Notes: generated by a model not told the origin, from the sequence alone. 59,567 bases of DNA from Bdellovibrionota bacterium (GCA_040386775.1 JAZKEU010000008.1:233184-292750), one strand, 5' to 3'; shown: positions 1 through 9,226, counted from the first letter of the stretch. Numbers and translations are program-made.

Positions 1-503
1 TCGTAGCTCTCTGAAAGCACTCTGAAATCCTCTTGTGACTGCTTCTGCACAGAGGGGATTTCGTTAAAATGCCTATCGGGATGAAGCTTCATCGCAAGTT
101 TTTTATAGTCTTTCTTCAAATCTGACCCGCTCATGCTCATGAATGATCTTGCACCCTGTGCGTAAAAAAACCTTACAGCAGTCTTGTCTTTTTCCAAGAG
201 AATGTGAGTTAAGAACTCATTCAACTCGATTTTCTCCCTCTCAAGTCTTCGTGCTGCAATCACTTTTGGATCCTTCTTATATATAGAATAAGAAAACTCT
301 CCCACTTTGGAGGAATGCTTTTGTCCTTGAGAGACATCCGGAGATATATCTGCGGGAGAGCTCAACCATCTCAACAACTCCGCACTCAAACCTGAATTTT
401 CAGAGCGAGCGGAGGTCTCTTCTTCGGTTTCTCTGCCGATTTCACTTCTGTGAAGATCCTCTTTTTTAAGCTTTTCTTGAAGTATTTTACTGAACGAACT
501 CAT
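1..503 (-). CDS. J-domain (DnaJ-like) protein, cut by window start
   Basis: The reverse strand is open from an ATG at 503 to the window edge, giving 167 codons without a stop. The N-terminal ~100 residues are polar and low in complexity. The visible end carries a J-domain core: helix II with Lys-rich residues, then the HPD tripeptide in KLHPDRHFNEI, which is the Hsp70-stimulating signature. J-domain proteins act as DnaK co-chaperones, but a C-terminal J-domain on an otherwise unknown protein is usually a specialised partner rather than DnaJ itself. The C-terminus lies outside the window, so total length and any further domain are unknown. Confidence 0.8.
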   Translation of the reverse strand, partial: MSSFSKILQEKLKKEDLHRSEIGRETEEETSARSENSGLSAELLRWLSSPADISPDVSQGQKHSSKVGEFSYSIYKKDPKVIAARRLEREKIELNEFLTHILLEKDKTAVRFFYAQGARSFMSMSGSDLKKDYKKLAMKLHPDRHFNEIPSVQKQSQEDFRVLSESY

Positions 504-543
504 ACCTCTTTTTCGGAGTTTCCCCTCTGGTAATGAGGCCAGG

Positions 544-555
544 ATTTCTAGAAAT
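544..555. promoter_or_regulatory. 12-bp perfect palindrome between divergent genes
   Basis: ATTTCTAGAAAT is a perfect palindrome in the 95-bp gap between the divergent J-domain gene (start at 503) and the small gene at 599. The position suits a shared operator, but a palindrome this short and AT-rich can arise by chance. Confidence 0.25.
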
Positions 556-598
556 GATTTTACTTGTATTCATTGCCAAAATATCTCAAGCTTAATAT

Positions 599-853
599 AT
601 GAGTCGTCAAAACAACGTTAAGAGCAATCCTGCCAAACACATCCAGATTCCTTCTAATTTGAAGGATACTCTTATACAACTTGAGGGGACTTTGTCAGAG
701 TGGGAAAAGATTTCCCCAGACGGTCAACCAGATATATCCAGCGAAGAGTCTAGACTTGAGCACGACAGAGAGGTCCTTGAAAAGGAGCTTCAAAAAAAGG
801 CTCGAGTAATACTCAATCAACTCAAAGATCAAATCGAAGAACTCTCTGAATAA
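599..853 (+). CDS. small acidic helical protein, unknown
   Basis: An 84-residue protein I do not recognise. The second half is rich in Glu, Lys and Leu with heptad-like spacing (residues ~50-84) and probably forms a coiled coil. There is no signal peptide or membrane segment. The stop lies 11 bases before the ferrochelatase start, so the two are probably cotranscribed. No strong ribosome binding site is visible before the ATG, which lowers confidence in the exact start. It could be a small regulatory or scaffold protein; nothing in the sequence decides this. Confidence 0.55.
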   Translation: MSRQNNVKSNPAKHIQIPSNLKDTLIQLEGTLSEWEKISPDGQPDISSEESRLEHDREVLEKELQKKARVILNQLKDQIEELSE

Positions 854-864
854 TCGAGGTTTCC

Positions 865-1872
865 ATGAGAGGCATTTTACTCGTTAACCTAGGCAGTCCC
901 AAAGAACCCACTATCCCTGCTATTAGAAAATACCTGAGTGAGTTTTTGATGGATCCCTATGTTTTGCAAATGCCTTCGCCACTGAGAGCTATGCTAGTCT
1001 ACGGAATTATTCTTCCCTTTAGACCAAAAAAGACCTTAAAAAATTATCTAAAAATTTGGACAAACGAAGGCTCACCGCTCATTGTTGAGAGTATAAAACT
1101 CAAAAATAAGCTTCAAAAGCATTTTTATAATAAAGATTCAGACATGCACGTGGAAGTTGCTATGAGGTATGGCGATCCCTCCTTTACCCAAGCTCTAGAT
1201 GTCTTTCGCTCTAAAAATATCCGTGATGTACGAGTTATTCCTCTTTATCCACAGTATGCAATGTCCTCGACTGGAACTGTGGAAGCAAAACTCAAAGATC
1301 TGAATACAAAGGACTTTAACCAATTCTTTAATTTTAGTTTCGTAAAGGATTTCTTTAACGACAAAAAATTTATTAATCCTCTAATTGAGACTACAAAAAT
1401 GCACTTAACAAATGCAGACTACGACCATTTATTAATTAGCTTTCACGGTCTCCCTAAAAGTCATCTAGGTGAGAAGGTAGAATCTAGTGTTTGCAAGTTT
1501 GAAGCTTCCTGCTGTGAAGCTATTTCTGAAAAGAACAGATACTGCTATCGAGCTCAGTGCTATGAAACCGCAAGACTACTCACTCAAGGCCTAAATCTTT
1601 CTAAAGACAAGTGGTCCGTGAGTTTTCAATCTCGTTTAACGAGAGGTTGGATTGAACCTTTCACGGATCAAATTATAGAAAATATGTCAAAAAACGGAAT
1701 TAAAAACTTAGCCGTCGTTTGTCCTTCATTTGTCTCTGATTGCTTAGAGACTCTGGAGGAAATTAAAATTGGAGAAAAAGAACGCTTTTTACAAGCTGGC
1801 GGTGAGAAATTTTATTATATTCCATGTGTGAACGATTCGGATTCATGGGTTACAGCCTTAGGTGAACTGTAG
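865..1872 (+). CDS. hemH: ferrochelatase
   Basis: 335 residues, normal length for HemH, which inserts Fe2+ into protoporphyrin IX in the last step of protoheme synthesis. The family marks are present: ILLVNLGSP at the N-terminus, ISFHGLP around residue 191 with the catalytic His, SFQSRL, and SDCLETLEEI near residue 295 with the conserved Glu. Cysteines cluster at residues 210, 216, 217, 227 and 232. Some bacterial ferrochelatases, including Myxococcus, bind a [2Fe-2S] cluster through internal cysteines, so this one may too. A GAGG ribosome site precedes the ATG. The stop overlaps the GTG of the next gene by one base. Heme made here would feed the cbb3 oxidase encoded later in the window. Confidence 0.95.
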   Translation: MRGILLVNLGSPKEPTIPAIRKYLSEFLMDPYVLQMPSPLRAMLVYGIILPFRPKKTLKNYLKIWTNEGSPLIVESIKLKNKLQKHFYNKDSDMHVEVAMRYGDPSFTQALDVFRSKNIRDVRVIPLYPQYAMSSTGTVEAKLKDLNTKDFNQFFNFSFVKDFFNDKKFINPLIETTKMHLTNADYDHLLISFHGLPKSHLGEKVESSVCKFEASCCEAISEKNRYCYRAQCYETARLLTQGLNLSKDKWSVSFQSRLTRGWIEPFTDQIIENMSKNGIKNLAVVCPSFVSDCLETLEEIKIGEKERFLQAGGEKFYYIPCVNDSDSWVTALGEL

Positions 1873-2711
1873 TGGCATCTACTAAAACCACAAAGACAAA
1901 ACGTAAATTCAAAAGAACTGACACTCCCTCTCGTAAAGAGAAAAAACAAGAAGACCCTTTAAGTACAAAATCTGACCGCAAGGGTGTTTTAGGTACCATT
2001 GAAAGCTTTTTAAGAAAATTTAGAAATTTTGCATTTCTTTTGATGCTTGCGCCTATTGCTGTTCTTTACATTTTTTGCATTGGTGTCTCTATCACGCCTG
2101 GAATTTTGATATTCAAAGAAATGAACGAATACGCAGCTGCCTATCCTGTTTTAGAACAAAGCTTTATTCTTGGGTTTTCGATTGCAGCAGGAATTATTTC
2201 TTTCTGGACGACAATGATTTTTATCATTCCACTTGTGAATCTCCCTTTTTTACCATTGGTACAGCCACAAAAAGGAACTTGGTTTTCTTTAAATGTGATT
2301 CCTTGGTATTATCATAATGCCTTAGCTCAACTTGCAAGATACACCGTGCTGGATTTTGTAACTCCAACGCCACTCAATCTTTTGTTTTATAGAATGATGG
2401 GAATGAAAATTGGAAAGGGTGTCGTGATAAATACATCTAATATTTCCGATCCATGTCTGATCACACTCGAAGACTACGTCACCATCGGCGGCTCCGCTAC
2501 GATCTTTGCTCATTACGGAATGAAAGGTTATTTGATCGTAGACCGCGTTCATATTAAAAAAGGAACAACGATCGGGTTGAAAGCTAGCGTAATGGGGGAT
2601 GTGATCATCGGAGAGAATGTAATGGTTACCCCTCATACCGTGATAATGCCAAAATCTCGTATACAAAACGACACTATGGTGGGCTTCAAAAGCTCAAGTC
2701 CTAGCAATTAG
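1872..2711 (+). CDS. membrane protein with hexapeptide-repeat (left-handed beta-helix) transferase domain
   Basis: 279 residues starting at a GTG that overlaps the hemH stop. The first ~45 residues are very basic (Lys/Arg/Thr). Two hydrophobic segments follow (about 53-80 and 95-125). From about residue 175 there are isoleucine-patch hexapeptide repeats (KIGKGVVINT, ITLEDYVTIG, TIGLKASVMGDVIIGENV), typical of acetyl/acyltransferases that fold as a left-handed beta-helix. The pattern resembles the C-terminal transferase module found at the end of some NRPS-like membrane proteins. Substrate and acyl donor cannot be read from the sequence. Expression is probably coupled to hemH. Confidence 0.75.
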   Translation: MASTKTTKTKRKFKRTDTPSRKEKKQEDPLSTKSDRKGVLGTIESFLRKFRNFAFLLMLAPIAVLYIFCIGVSITPGILIFKEMNEYAAAYPVLEQSFILGFSIAAGIISFWTTMIFIIPLVNLPFLPLVQPQKGTWFSLNVIPWYYHNALAQLARYTVLDFVTPTPLNLLFYRMMGMKIGKGVVINTSNISDPCLITLEDYVTIGGSATIFAHYGMKGYLIVDRVHIKKGTTIGLKASVMGDVIIGENVMVTPHTVIMPKSRIQNDTMVGFKSSSPSN

Positions 2712-2735
2712 ATTTGGTTTGTATTTAAAATAAAT

Positions 2736-3650
2736 TTAAAATTTAATACGAGTTATTCTATTCGCATCCATAGTGGCCGTACATCCTTCAGACTTTTTAC
2801 AAACCAAAGTACGATGGCATTTTTGGGTTTCATCGAAAGTAAAATCTCCAATTATTCTTGGATCTGCACTATTGTTATTAGGAATGTCTCCTTGCCCTCT
2901 CACAAAAATACCTTCGACATCTAAGGTTTTAGCATTGAAAACAGGACTACCCGAATTTCCATGAAAGCAATCCAGATTTGTAGAGAAAAAAGAAGGATCA
3001 CCATTTCCCAATACATTTCTGTCGGGAGAAATTTTTTGAGGAAGTCCCCGCGGAAAACCTAGCATAAATATTTTTTCTGAATCGGCAATTTTTCCGGACT
3101 TTCTATATTTTAACGGTTTCCTATCTTTAACTAACTTTGAAAATTTTAAAACTGCATAATCATCCGAAGAGCTATTCGGATCGAATACCAATTTTGCAGG
3201 TTTAATGCACTCATGAACTGAATTTTCACTCAAAATGATTTGAGTTTGGTTCTGAGAAGTCATTCTGTGATCAAATATAATGTAGTAATTTTCACAAAAG
3301 TTTTTTACAGCAACGGGACTCACGCAATGACCAGCTGTTACGCCCAAACCCGATTCAATAAGAAACCCTGAACAACGAGTTCCGACTGAAAACTGCTCAG
3401 CAAAAGGCTCTCCGGGACAAAGACCAACTGCATCCTTTAGCGCAGTTCTATTTGAAAACTCAAACTGACCATCACTGCGTTTCGTGAGATTTGCTTTAGG
3501 AATAAACGTAAAAACTGATTTAGCCAATTCTTGAATGGAAGGATTCTGGATTTCATAAAAATCAAGGCGTTTGTCTTTTTCAAAAACTAAAGCAAAAGCC
3601 TCACCTGCTATAAGAACAGGAAATAAGTAAAGTAATAATTTTTTAAACAT
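2736..3650 (-). CDS. secreted trypsin-like serine protease (S1 family)
   Basis: 304 residues beginning with a Sec signal peptide (Lys-Lys-Leu-Leu start, hydrophobic core, Ala-Phe-Ala cleavage region near residue 20). The chymotrypsin-fold triad is visible in order: His in TAGHCV (~107), Asp in DDYAVLKF (~163), Ser in GNSGSPVF (~233). Several cysteines could form disulfides in the periplasm or outside the cell. There is no PDZ domain, so it is not DegP-like. It is convergent with the preceding transferase gene. A protease of this size would fit prey digestion in a predatory bacterium, but that is inference. Confidence 0.88.
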   Translation of the reverse strand: MFKKLLLYLFPVLIAGEAFALVFEKDKRLDFYEIQNPSIQELAKSVFTFIPKANLTKRSDGQFEFSNRTALKDAVGLCPGEPFAEQFSVGTRCSGFLIESGLGVTAGHCVSPVAVKNFCENYYIIFDHRMTSQNQTQIILSENSVHECIKPAKLVFDPNSSSDDYAVLKFSKLVKDRKPLKYRKSGKIADSEKIFMLGFPRGLPQKISPDRNVLGNGDPSFFSTNLDCFHGNSGSPVFNAKTLDVEGIFVRGQGDIPNNNSADPRIIGDFTFDETQKCHRTLVCKKSEGCTATMDANRITRIKF

Positions 3651-3680
3651 AGCAATCCCCTTTGATTCATCTCATTTTAA

Positions 3681-4001
3681 TTATTTTTTACTACCACCAT
3701 GACAGTCTGGAGATTCGAAAGCAGCTTGTTCTTTGACATACTCTTCTGGAGTCAACAGTCTCATCGTCAGTGCATGCACTCCGTTTTTAAGCTCCTCAGT
3801 AAGCAAATCATAAATTTTTCTTTGCCTTTGGACTCTGTTCAAACCCACAAACAGATCACTCACAAGAAAAAGCTTAAAGTGTGTTTCCGAGTTTTGAGGA
3901 ACTGAATGGTTATGACTTTCATTAATTAGCTCAACAAAGGAAGGTTTTAATGAATGAATTTTGTCTTCGATTTTATTTTGGATTTTCCCTTGAATCGCCA
4001 T
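3681..4001 (-). CDS. bolA: BolA family protein
   Basis: 106 residues with the BolA pattern: an amphipathic N-terminal helix, a histidine-bearing segment (ESHNHSVP), THFKLFLVSDLFVGLNRVQR, and the GVHALTMRLLTPEEY ending with the conserved His-Ala-Leu. BolA proteins partner monothiol glutaredoxins in iron-sulfur trafficking and can affect cell shape and stress responses. The Cys-containing C-terminal tail (SPDCHGGSKK) is short and probably disordered. No monothiol glutaredoxin is adjacent; the glutaredoxin at 9259 is the dithiol type. It lies 30 bases upstream of the secreted protease in the same orientation. Confidence 0.88.
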   Translation of the reverse strand: MAIQGKIQNKIEDKIHSLKPSFVELINESHNHSVPQNSETHFKLFLVSDLFVGLNRVQRQRKIYDLLTEELKNGVHALTMRLLTPEEYVKEQAAFESPDCHGGSKK

Positions 4002-4039
4002 AGAGATATTATGTAACAGAAGCTTAAGTAAAAATCAAT

Positions 4040-4153
4040 TTATAGAAATGACGTATTACCGGCGTGAGCTAAGTATATTAAAACCCCACCCAGCGCCAGT
4101 AATACAAGTATCCCCTTAAAAATCCCAATTACTAAATTCCCCACGAGCTTCAA
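4040..4153 (-). CDS. possible small single-membrane-span peptide (37 aa)
   Basis: In the gap between bolA and the helicase the reverse strand has a 38-codon frame starting at TTG 4153 (MKLVGNLVIG...) and ending at 4040. Residues ~6-30 are almost wholly hydrophobic and glycine-rich (GILVLLALGGVLIYLAHAG), with a basic start, as in real one-helix membrane peptides. An internal GTG at 4144 could also start it. No strong ribosome binding site is visible, and the frame is short enough to be chance. Nothing is known of its function. Confidence 0.3.
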   Translation of the reverse strand: MKLVGNLVIGIFKGILVLLALGGVLIYLAHAGNTSFL

Positions 4154-4164
4154 AGATAGAGCAC

Positions 4165-4199
4165 TGTTTTTGAAATGGCGAACTCAAATTTCAAAAACA
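4165..4199. repeat. 12-bp perfect stem hairpin in intergenic region
   Basis: TGTTTTTGAAAT at 4165-4176 pairs perfectly with ATTTCAAAAACA at 4188-4199 across an 11-base loop. No T-run follows in either direction, so it is not a classical terminator. A second palindrome, CCATATATATGG, lies at 4248-4259. Together they fill the space between the small membrane frame and the helicase stop. Confidence 0.5.
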
Positions 4200-4287
4200 A
4201 AACTCTTACAATGGTGTCTTATGAAATTAGTTCGTATGAAAAAAACGCCATATATATGGTTATTATCATAGCAGCCAAGGAATCAAA

Positions 4288-6306
4288 CTACTTATTTCCA
4301 TCAAGTTGCTTCATCAAATCCGAGAGCATTTTCTTTCTTTGATCGACCGCCAGAGGGCGATGTCCAGTGTTGAATCGTTGATAGTACTTGGGATTTGCCT
4401 CTTCGAGGAACCTTGAAGGAATTCTATAAACCCACTTCCCATTGATTTGGCGTTTTTGAGAGTAGGTCATAATAAGGTGCTGTTGAGCCCGAGTAATCCC
4501 TACATAAAAAAGCCTGCGCTCCTCTGAAATATCTCCACCCAATCTTTTGTGAGGTAAAATATCTTCTTCTAAGCCTATTAATATCACACAAGGAAACTCT
4601 AGCCCCTTGCACGCATGAAGGGTCATCAACTGAACTTCATCCTTTTCTCGATCTTCATCCTCTTGATCTCTTAAATCCAAACTCGTAATAAAATCATCAA
4701 AAGTTGGCAGATCACGTTTTCTTTTTTCAATAAATCGATCCATCCAACGAGCATAAGCTTCAACCAAATTCCAACGCTTTTGTCCCATCAACTGATCTTT
4801 AGAAATATCATTTAAAAGCTGCCTGTATCCGACTTGCTCCATGGCCTTCAAAAGTAATTGTCCAGGAGTGAAACTTGTATTCGTTAACATCTCTTTTTTT
4901 AAAGACTCTAAAAAGTTATATAGAGAATCGATTGTTTCCCCGGCCTTAGGACTCACACCTGCCAGTGCCCAGTTCATTGCGCATTTATAAAAAGTCGAAT
5001 TGAGGGCTTTAGAGTTTTCTACGATTTTTTCTAAAGTAGTTTCTCCTAAGCCTCGAGATGGAGTATTGAATATTCTACGAAAATCTACATCGTTTGGCTT
5101 AAAAGCACATTTCATGTACCCATGAACATCCTTGACTTCTTTTCTTTCAAGAAAACTCATCCCACCAGAAATTTTATAAGGGATTTGTTTTTCTCTCATT
5201 GTAGATTCTAACAAAGCTCCTTGAGCATTCGCCCTAAAAAGAACAGCAATCTCTTTATTTTTATAACCCTTTTCTTTGAAGCTTTGAATTTCTCTAGCAA
5301 CGCCTTCAATTTCTTCCATATCCAAATCAAATTTAAATACCTCCGGAAGAGCTCCAACAGAGATATCTTTATTTTTAGGATTAACTAAAATTTTACCATG
5401 TCTCTTATCATTTTTAGAAATCACATTATTAGCTAAATTTAAAATATGCTCCGTTGAACGATAGTTTTTTTCTAATCTTACCACCAAGCAGTCTTTGTAT
5501 TTTTTCGGAAAATCTAAAATATTTTGAACTTGAGCGCCTCTCCAACCATAGATGGATTGATCATCATCTCCTACAACTGAAATATTATTATTTTTTTGTG
5601 AGAGAAGTTGCACAAGTTTCATCTGGCCAATATTCGTATCTTGGAATTCATCCACCATCAGTTGCTGCCAAGTATCTTGTTCCTTTTCGAGTACAGCGGG
5701 ATGAGATTTGTAGAGATCAATCACCTTTAAAATCAAATCATCAAAATCGACAACTCCTAATAATTCCTTTTTTCTCAAATATTTTGGAAGCAACCACTCC
5801 GTTGTAATGTCGTATTCTTGATCTGTCTTAGATTCTTTTTGATTTACTTCTCTCCAACGAGACATTTGTGCGATCAAAAGATCTGGATCGAATTTATCTT
5901 TTTTGTAGAGATTGTAGTCTTTTAAAATTTCCCTAATAACTCCAGCTGAATCCTGCTGATCCATAATTCCAAAATGCTTCGGAAGATTAGCTTCTTTATG
6001 ATAGGTCTTAAGCGTTCTCACACCAAAAGAATGAAAAGTCCCTGTATAGAGCTGCTTGTTCACTTTAGGAAAATTTTTACTGAGCTTAACTTCAACTCTA
6101 TGCTTGAGTTCCCTGGCAGCCTTATTTGTAAAAGTAAGCACACACATATTTTCAGGTCTAGTGATACGTTCAGAAATCAATCTTCCTGTTCTTGCCACAA
6201 GCGTTGTGGTTTTGCCGGACCCTGCACCTGCCAAAATCAACATGGGCCCAAAATCATGTGCCACAGCTTTTTGCTGTTCTTCATTGAGTCCATCGTACCA
6301 ATTCAT
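4288..6306 (-). CDS. UvrD/Rep/PcrA-type 3'-5' DNA helicase
   Basis: 672 residues from the ATG at 6306 (a TTG four codons upstream is also possible). All superfamily 1A motifs are present in order: Walker A GAGSGKTTTLVART near residue 30, Walker B VDEFQDTN, motif III GDDDQSIYGWRGA, motif IV RLEKNYRST, motif V TLHACKGLEFP and motif VI RRLFYVGITRA. The length (~670) is closest to Rep/PcrA. These enzymes unwind DNA during repair and replication restart by ATP hydrolysis. There is no nuclease or RecB-like extension. Sequence alone does not separate Rep, UvrD and PcrA. Confidence 0.93.
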   Translation of the reverse strand: MNWYDGLNEEQQKAVAHDFGPMLILAGAGSGKTTTLVARTGRLISERITRPENMCVLTFTNKAARELKHRVEVKLSKNFPKVNKQLYTGTFHSFGVRTLKTYHKEANLPKHFGIMDQQDSAGVIREILKDYNLYKKDKFDPDLLIAQMSRWREVNQKESKTDQEYDITTEWLLPKYLRKKELLGVVDFDDLILKVIDLYKSHPAVLEKEQDTWQQLMVDEFQDTNIGQMKLVQLLSQKNNNISVVGDDDQSIYGWRGAQVQNILDFPKKYKDCLVVRLEKNYRSTEHILNLANNVISKNDKRHGKILVNPKNKDISVGALPEVFKFDLDMEEIEGVAREIQSFKEKGYKNKEIAVLFRANAQGALLESTMREKQIPYKISGGMSFLERKEVKDVHGYMKCAFKPNDVDFRRIFNTPSRGLGETTLEKIVENSKALNSTFYKCAMNWALAGVSPKAGETIDSLYNFLESLKKEMLTNTSFTPGQLLLKAMEQVGYRQLLNDISKDQLMGQKRWNLVEAYARWMDRFIEKRKRDLPTFDDFITSLDLRDQEDEDREKDEVQLMTLHACKGLEFPCVILIGLEEDILPHKRLGGDISEERRLFYVGITRAQQHLIMTYSQKRQINGKWVYRIPSRFLEEANPKYYQRFNTGHRPLAVDQRKKMLSDLMKQLDGNK

Positions 6307-6342
6307 ATAGAACACCAATTCATTGCTATTTTTCCACTTCGA

Positions 6343-7254
6343 TTATTTTCGAGAACTACTTTTTATTTTTATGGTCTTTGATGCCTTAGGTTTTCTTTTG
6401 TAGAGGTTAATAGATTCACCAATTCCTTTATTGAGAATTTCAATGCCCGAGAGATAAATTTTCTCTTTTTGATCTTCTAATCTTTTTTGCAATTTCTTAA
6501 GCGCTTTTTCGTCTTTTGGATCTAAAGTGCCAATAGATTTATAATTGTTTAAGAAACTTTTTTCTGAAATCATTTTTTTATCTAAAATCTGCGGCCACAT
6601 TTTTGAGTCTACCAAACAACAATATGTTACGCTATTGGAGTAATCATGAAGAGGTGTAAAGGTAGTAATCAATTGAAACTCTCCATAGCTCGGATGTAGT
6701 TTCAACGCAGGCGAGTGCCACTGAGTTACGCCATACAGTCTTTCAATATTTGCATACCAAAGACCAAAAGCCTTTGATAAAAAACCCAAAGACTTGTACT
6801 GCTCTTTTTTATCTAAAATAGAATTCACCGATGCTAAATTGTGGGCCATCCATGTTCCCGTTTGAACCGTTGGAATTACTATAAATAAAGAGATAGGAGT
6901 CCATTCTTCCAACGGATTAACTCTTAGTTTTCTTTTTAATTTTACAGGCAGAGATTCCGTTCTCGCAGCAAAACCAGCAATGATTCCTGGTAAAACTCCG
7001 CAATCATAAAATACCCATGGCGGAGTTACCATTTGCTGTTTGCCAAAAGCAATCGCATCAAGATTCATAATCGCATGCCCAAAATGCGATTCTTTCATCT
7101 TTAATGAATCCTTAACTAAAAAATTATTACTGAACCAAGGAAACTCATGAAGAGATCCTGGTTGAAGAATCCTATTTTCTTGTCTAACAAAGACATAGGG
7201 CTTTATGTTTTTATCTGAGAGCCATTCAGGCTTAGGAATATTTTCGAGCATCAT
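6343..7254 (-). CDS. unknown protein translationally coupled to fumarase
   Basis: 303 residues, not recognised. The start overlaps the fumC stop by four bases, so it is likely translated from the fumC mRNA. There is no signal peptide or membrane helix. The central part holds many aromatic residues (Trp, Tyr, Phe) and a pair of cysteines ([10 protein letters not shown]). The C-terminus is basic and low in complexity, ending in lysine/serine repeats (IKIKSSSRK). The composition looks like a folded cytoplasmic protein with a nucleic-acid-like basic tail. No function can be assigned. Confidence 0.8.
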   Translation of the reverse strand: MMLENIPKPEWLSDKNIKPYVFVRQENRILQPGSLHEFPWFSNNFLVKDSLKMKESHFGHAIMNLDAIAFGKQQMVTPPWVFYDCGVLPGIIAGFAARTESLPVKLKRKLRVNPLEEWTPISLFIVIPTVQTGTWMAHNLASVNSILDKKEQYKSLGFLSKAFGLWYANIERLYGVTQWHSPALKLHPSYGEFQLITTFTPLHDYSNSVTYCCLVDSKMWPQILDKKMISEKSFLNNYKSIGTLDPKDEKALKKLQKRLEDQKEKIYLSGIEILNKGIGESINLYKRKPKASKTIKIKSSSRK

Positions 7255-8660
7255 CCACCAGAGCCAATCTTACCTTCTTGTGGTGCAATCATTTGTTCAG
7301 GTCTAACGACCTCATCAAACTTCTTTTCATCCATAAGACCCAACTTCACCGCTTCTTCTTTGAGCGTAGTTCCGTTTTTGTAAGCTTCTTTTGCAATTTT
7401 CGCAGCATTGTCATAACCGATGTGAGGGTTAAGAGCCGTCACAAGCATCAATGAATTCTCTAAATGTTTTTTTATTTGCTTTTTATTGGCCTCAATTCCA
7501 TCTAAACAATTTGTTCTAAATGAATTCACACCATCACTCAAAATGCGAATTGAGTTCAAACAATTGAATACAATAAGCGGTTTAAACACATTCAATTCAA
7601 GATGTCCCTGAAGCCCACCAACTGTGACTGCCATATCATTTCCAATCACTTGTGCGCAAACCATCGTAAGAGACTCACACTGTGTGGGATTCACTTTTCC
7701 TGGCATGATGGAACTTCCAGGCTCATTCGCAGGTAAAATCAACTCTCCAAAGCCCGACCTAGGACCGCTACCTAAAAGTCGAATGTCATTTGCAATTTTC
7801 ATAAAACTCACAGCCAGAGTTTTTAAGGTTCCACTCAGCTGCACCAAGGCATCGTGAGCAGCCAGTGATTCAAATTTATTCTGACTACTCACAAAAGGTA
7901 GTTTTGTTTCGTTAGCGATTTCTTCCGACACCGTCACTGCAAATTTCGGATGGGTGTTTAATCCTGTCCCTACAGCTGTGCCGCCAATTCCCAATTCATA
8001 TAAGAAAGGGAGATTCTGCTCTACACGCTTGATACCATTTTTAACTTGCACAAGGTATCCTGAGAATTCTTGTCCCAAAGTCAATGGAGTTGCATCCATT
8101 AAGTGCGTCCTCCCAATCTTTATAATTTTATCAAATTCTTTTACTTTTTTATCTAAACTTTTTTCGATGTCTTTAAGAGCAGGCAAAAGCTTGTGATGGA
8201 CTTGTTCAGTCACTGCAATATGCATTGCCGTTGGAAATGTATCGTTAGAGGATTGGGCTTTGTTTACATCATCATTGGGGTGAATTTTTTTAGAACCTAA
8301 TTTTTCACCCATCAGTTCGGTTGCACGATTAGAAATCACTTCGTTCGTGTTCATATTTGTTTGTGTACCACTGCCTGTTTGCCAAACCACCAAGGGAAAG
8401 TGAGCATCAAGTTTTCCCGCAATCACCTCATCTGCAGCAGATTGAATAAACTTTAATTTGTTCTCATCAAGAAGTTTTAACTTTGCATTTGCACGAGCCG
8501 CAGATTTCTTTAAAATTCCTAAAGCTCTGATCATCTCTCTTGGAAAATGGTCATTACCAATCTTAAAGTTTTGCAATGACCTTTGTGTCTGTGCTCCCCA
8601 ATACTTGTCTGAAGGAACCTGAATATCACCCATTGAATCGTTTTCAGTTCTAAAACTCAT
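7251..8660 (-). CDS. fumC: class II fumarate hydratase
   Basis: 469 residues, the usual length for FumC, the iron-free homotetrameric enzyme that interconverts fumarate and L-malate in the TCA cycle. The lyase superfamily signature [15 protein letters not shown] lies near residues 312-326. Other conserved blocks are [33 protein letters not shown] (active-site His) and GSGTQTNMN. An AGGGG ribosome site stands before the ATG. A perfect inverted repeat at 8680-8697 sits just upstream and may control it. The downstream gene at 6343 is coupled by overlap. Confidence 0.97.
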   Translation of the reverse strand: MSFRTENDSMGDIQVPSDKYWGAQTQRSLQNFKIGNDHFPREMIRALGILKKSAARANAKLKLLDENKLKFIQSAADEVIAGKLDAHFPLVVWQTGSGTQTNMNTNEVISNRATELMGEKLGSKKIHPNDDVNKAQSSNDTFPTAMHIAVTEQVHHKLLPALKDIEKSLDKKVKEFDKIIKIGRTHLMDATPLTLGQEFSGYLVQVKNGIKRVEQNLPFLYELGIGGTAVGTGLNTHPKFAVTVSEEIANETKLPFVSSQNKFESLAAHDALVQLSGTLKTLAVSFMKIANDIRLLGSGPRSGFGELILPANEPGSSIMPGKVNPTQCESLTMVCAQVIGNDMAVTVGGLQGHLELNVFKPLIVFNCLNSIRILSDGVNSFRTNCLDGIEANKKQIKKHLENSLMLVTALNPHIGYDNAAKIAKEAYKNGTTLKEEAVKLGLMDEKKFDEVVRPEQMIAPQEGKIGSGG

Positions 8661-8679
8661 AATATCCCCTGATTTTTAT

Positions 8680-8697
8680 ATTGTACATAAGTACAAT
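8680..8697. promoter_or_regulatory. 18-bp operator-like inverted repeat upstream of fumC
   Basis: ATTGTAC-ATAA-GTACAAT is a perfect 7-bp inverted repeat with a 4-bp spacer, 20 bases before the fumC ATG and 56 bases before the divergent EVE gene. The symmetry and place suit a dimeric regulator site. I cannot name the regulator. Confidence 0.5.
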
Positions 8698-8752
8698 AGT
8701 AACCCCTCTTCAGCGTGACAATATAAAAAGTGAGTTATAGAATGAGCGTCAT

Positions 8753-9208
8753 ATGAAGTATTGGCTAATGAAATCTGAACCTGATGTATTCTCCATAGAC
8801 AACCTAGAAAAGAGCAAAACCACTCTCTGGGAGGGCGTGCGCAATTACCAAGCAAGAAACTTTATGATGAAAGATATGGCTCTGGGCGATCAAGTACTCT
8901 TTTACCATTCAAATGCCGAACCCCCAGGCATCGCAGGGATTGCGGAGGTATCAAAACTTCCTCTACCTGATCCTCTTCAATTTGACAAAAAAAGTGAGTA
9001 CTTTGATCCCAAAGCCACCAAAGAAAAGCCCATATGGTACTGCGTAGAAGTGAAATTCAAAAAAAAATTTAAAAACCTATTTTCTCTGAGTGAAATAAAA
9101 AATGACAAGAATTTGAAGAACATGATTGTTATTCAAAAGGGCTCTCGCCTGTCCATCAACCCAGTTGACAAAAAAGATTTCGAGTACATAGTAAAGATGC
9201 TCTCATAG
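8753..9208 (+). CDS. EVE-domain protein (Thy28-like)
   Basis: 151 residues spanning one EVE domain: MKYWLMKSEPDVFSIDNL start, WEGVRNYQARNFM, GDQVLFYHSN, PPGIAGIAEV, YFDPKATKEKPIWYCVEVKF. This matches the small stand-alone EVE proteins related to human THYN1 that belong to the PUA-like fold and bind modified bases in DNA or RNA. No restriction or modification genes lie nearby, so a role in RNA or general metabolism is as likely as defence. It is divergent from fumC across a shared regulatory gap, with a palindromic element after its stop. Confidence 0.9.
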   Translation: MKYWLMKSEPDVFSIDNLEKSKTTLWEGVRNYQARNFMMKDMALGDQVLFYHSNAEPPGIAGIAEVSKLPLPDPLQFDKKSEYFDPKATKEKPIWYCVEVKFKKKFKNLFSLSEIKNDKNLKNMIVIQKGSRLSINPVDKKDFEYIVKMLS

Positions 9209-9226
9209 AGAGAAACCAAAGGAGAC

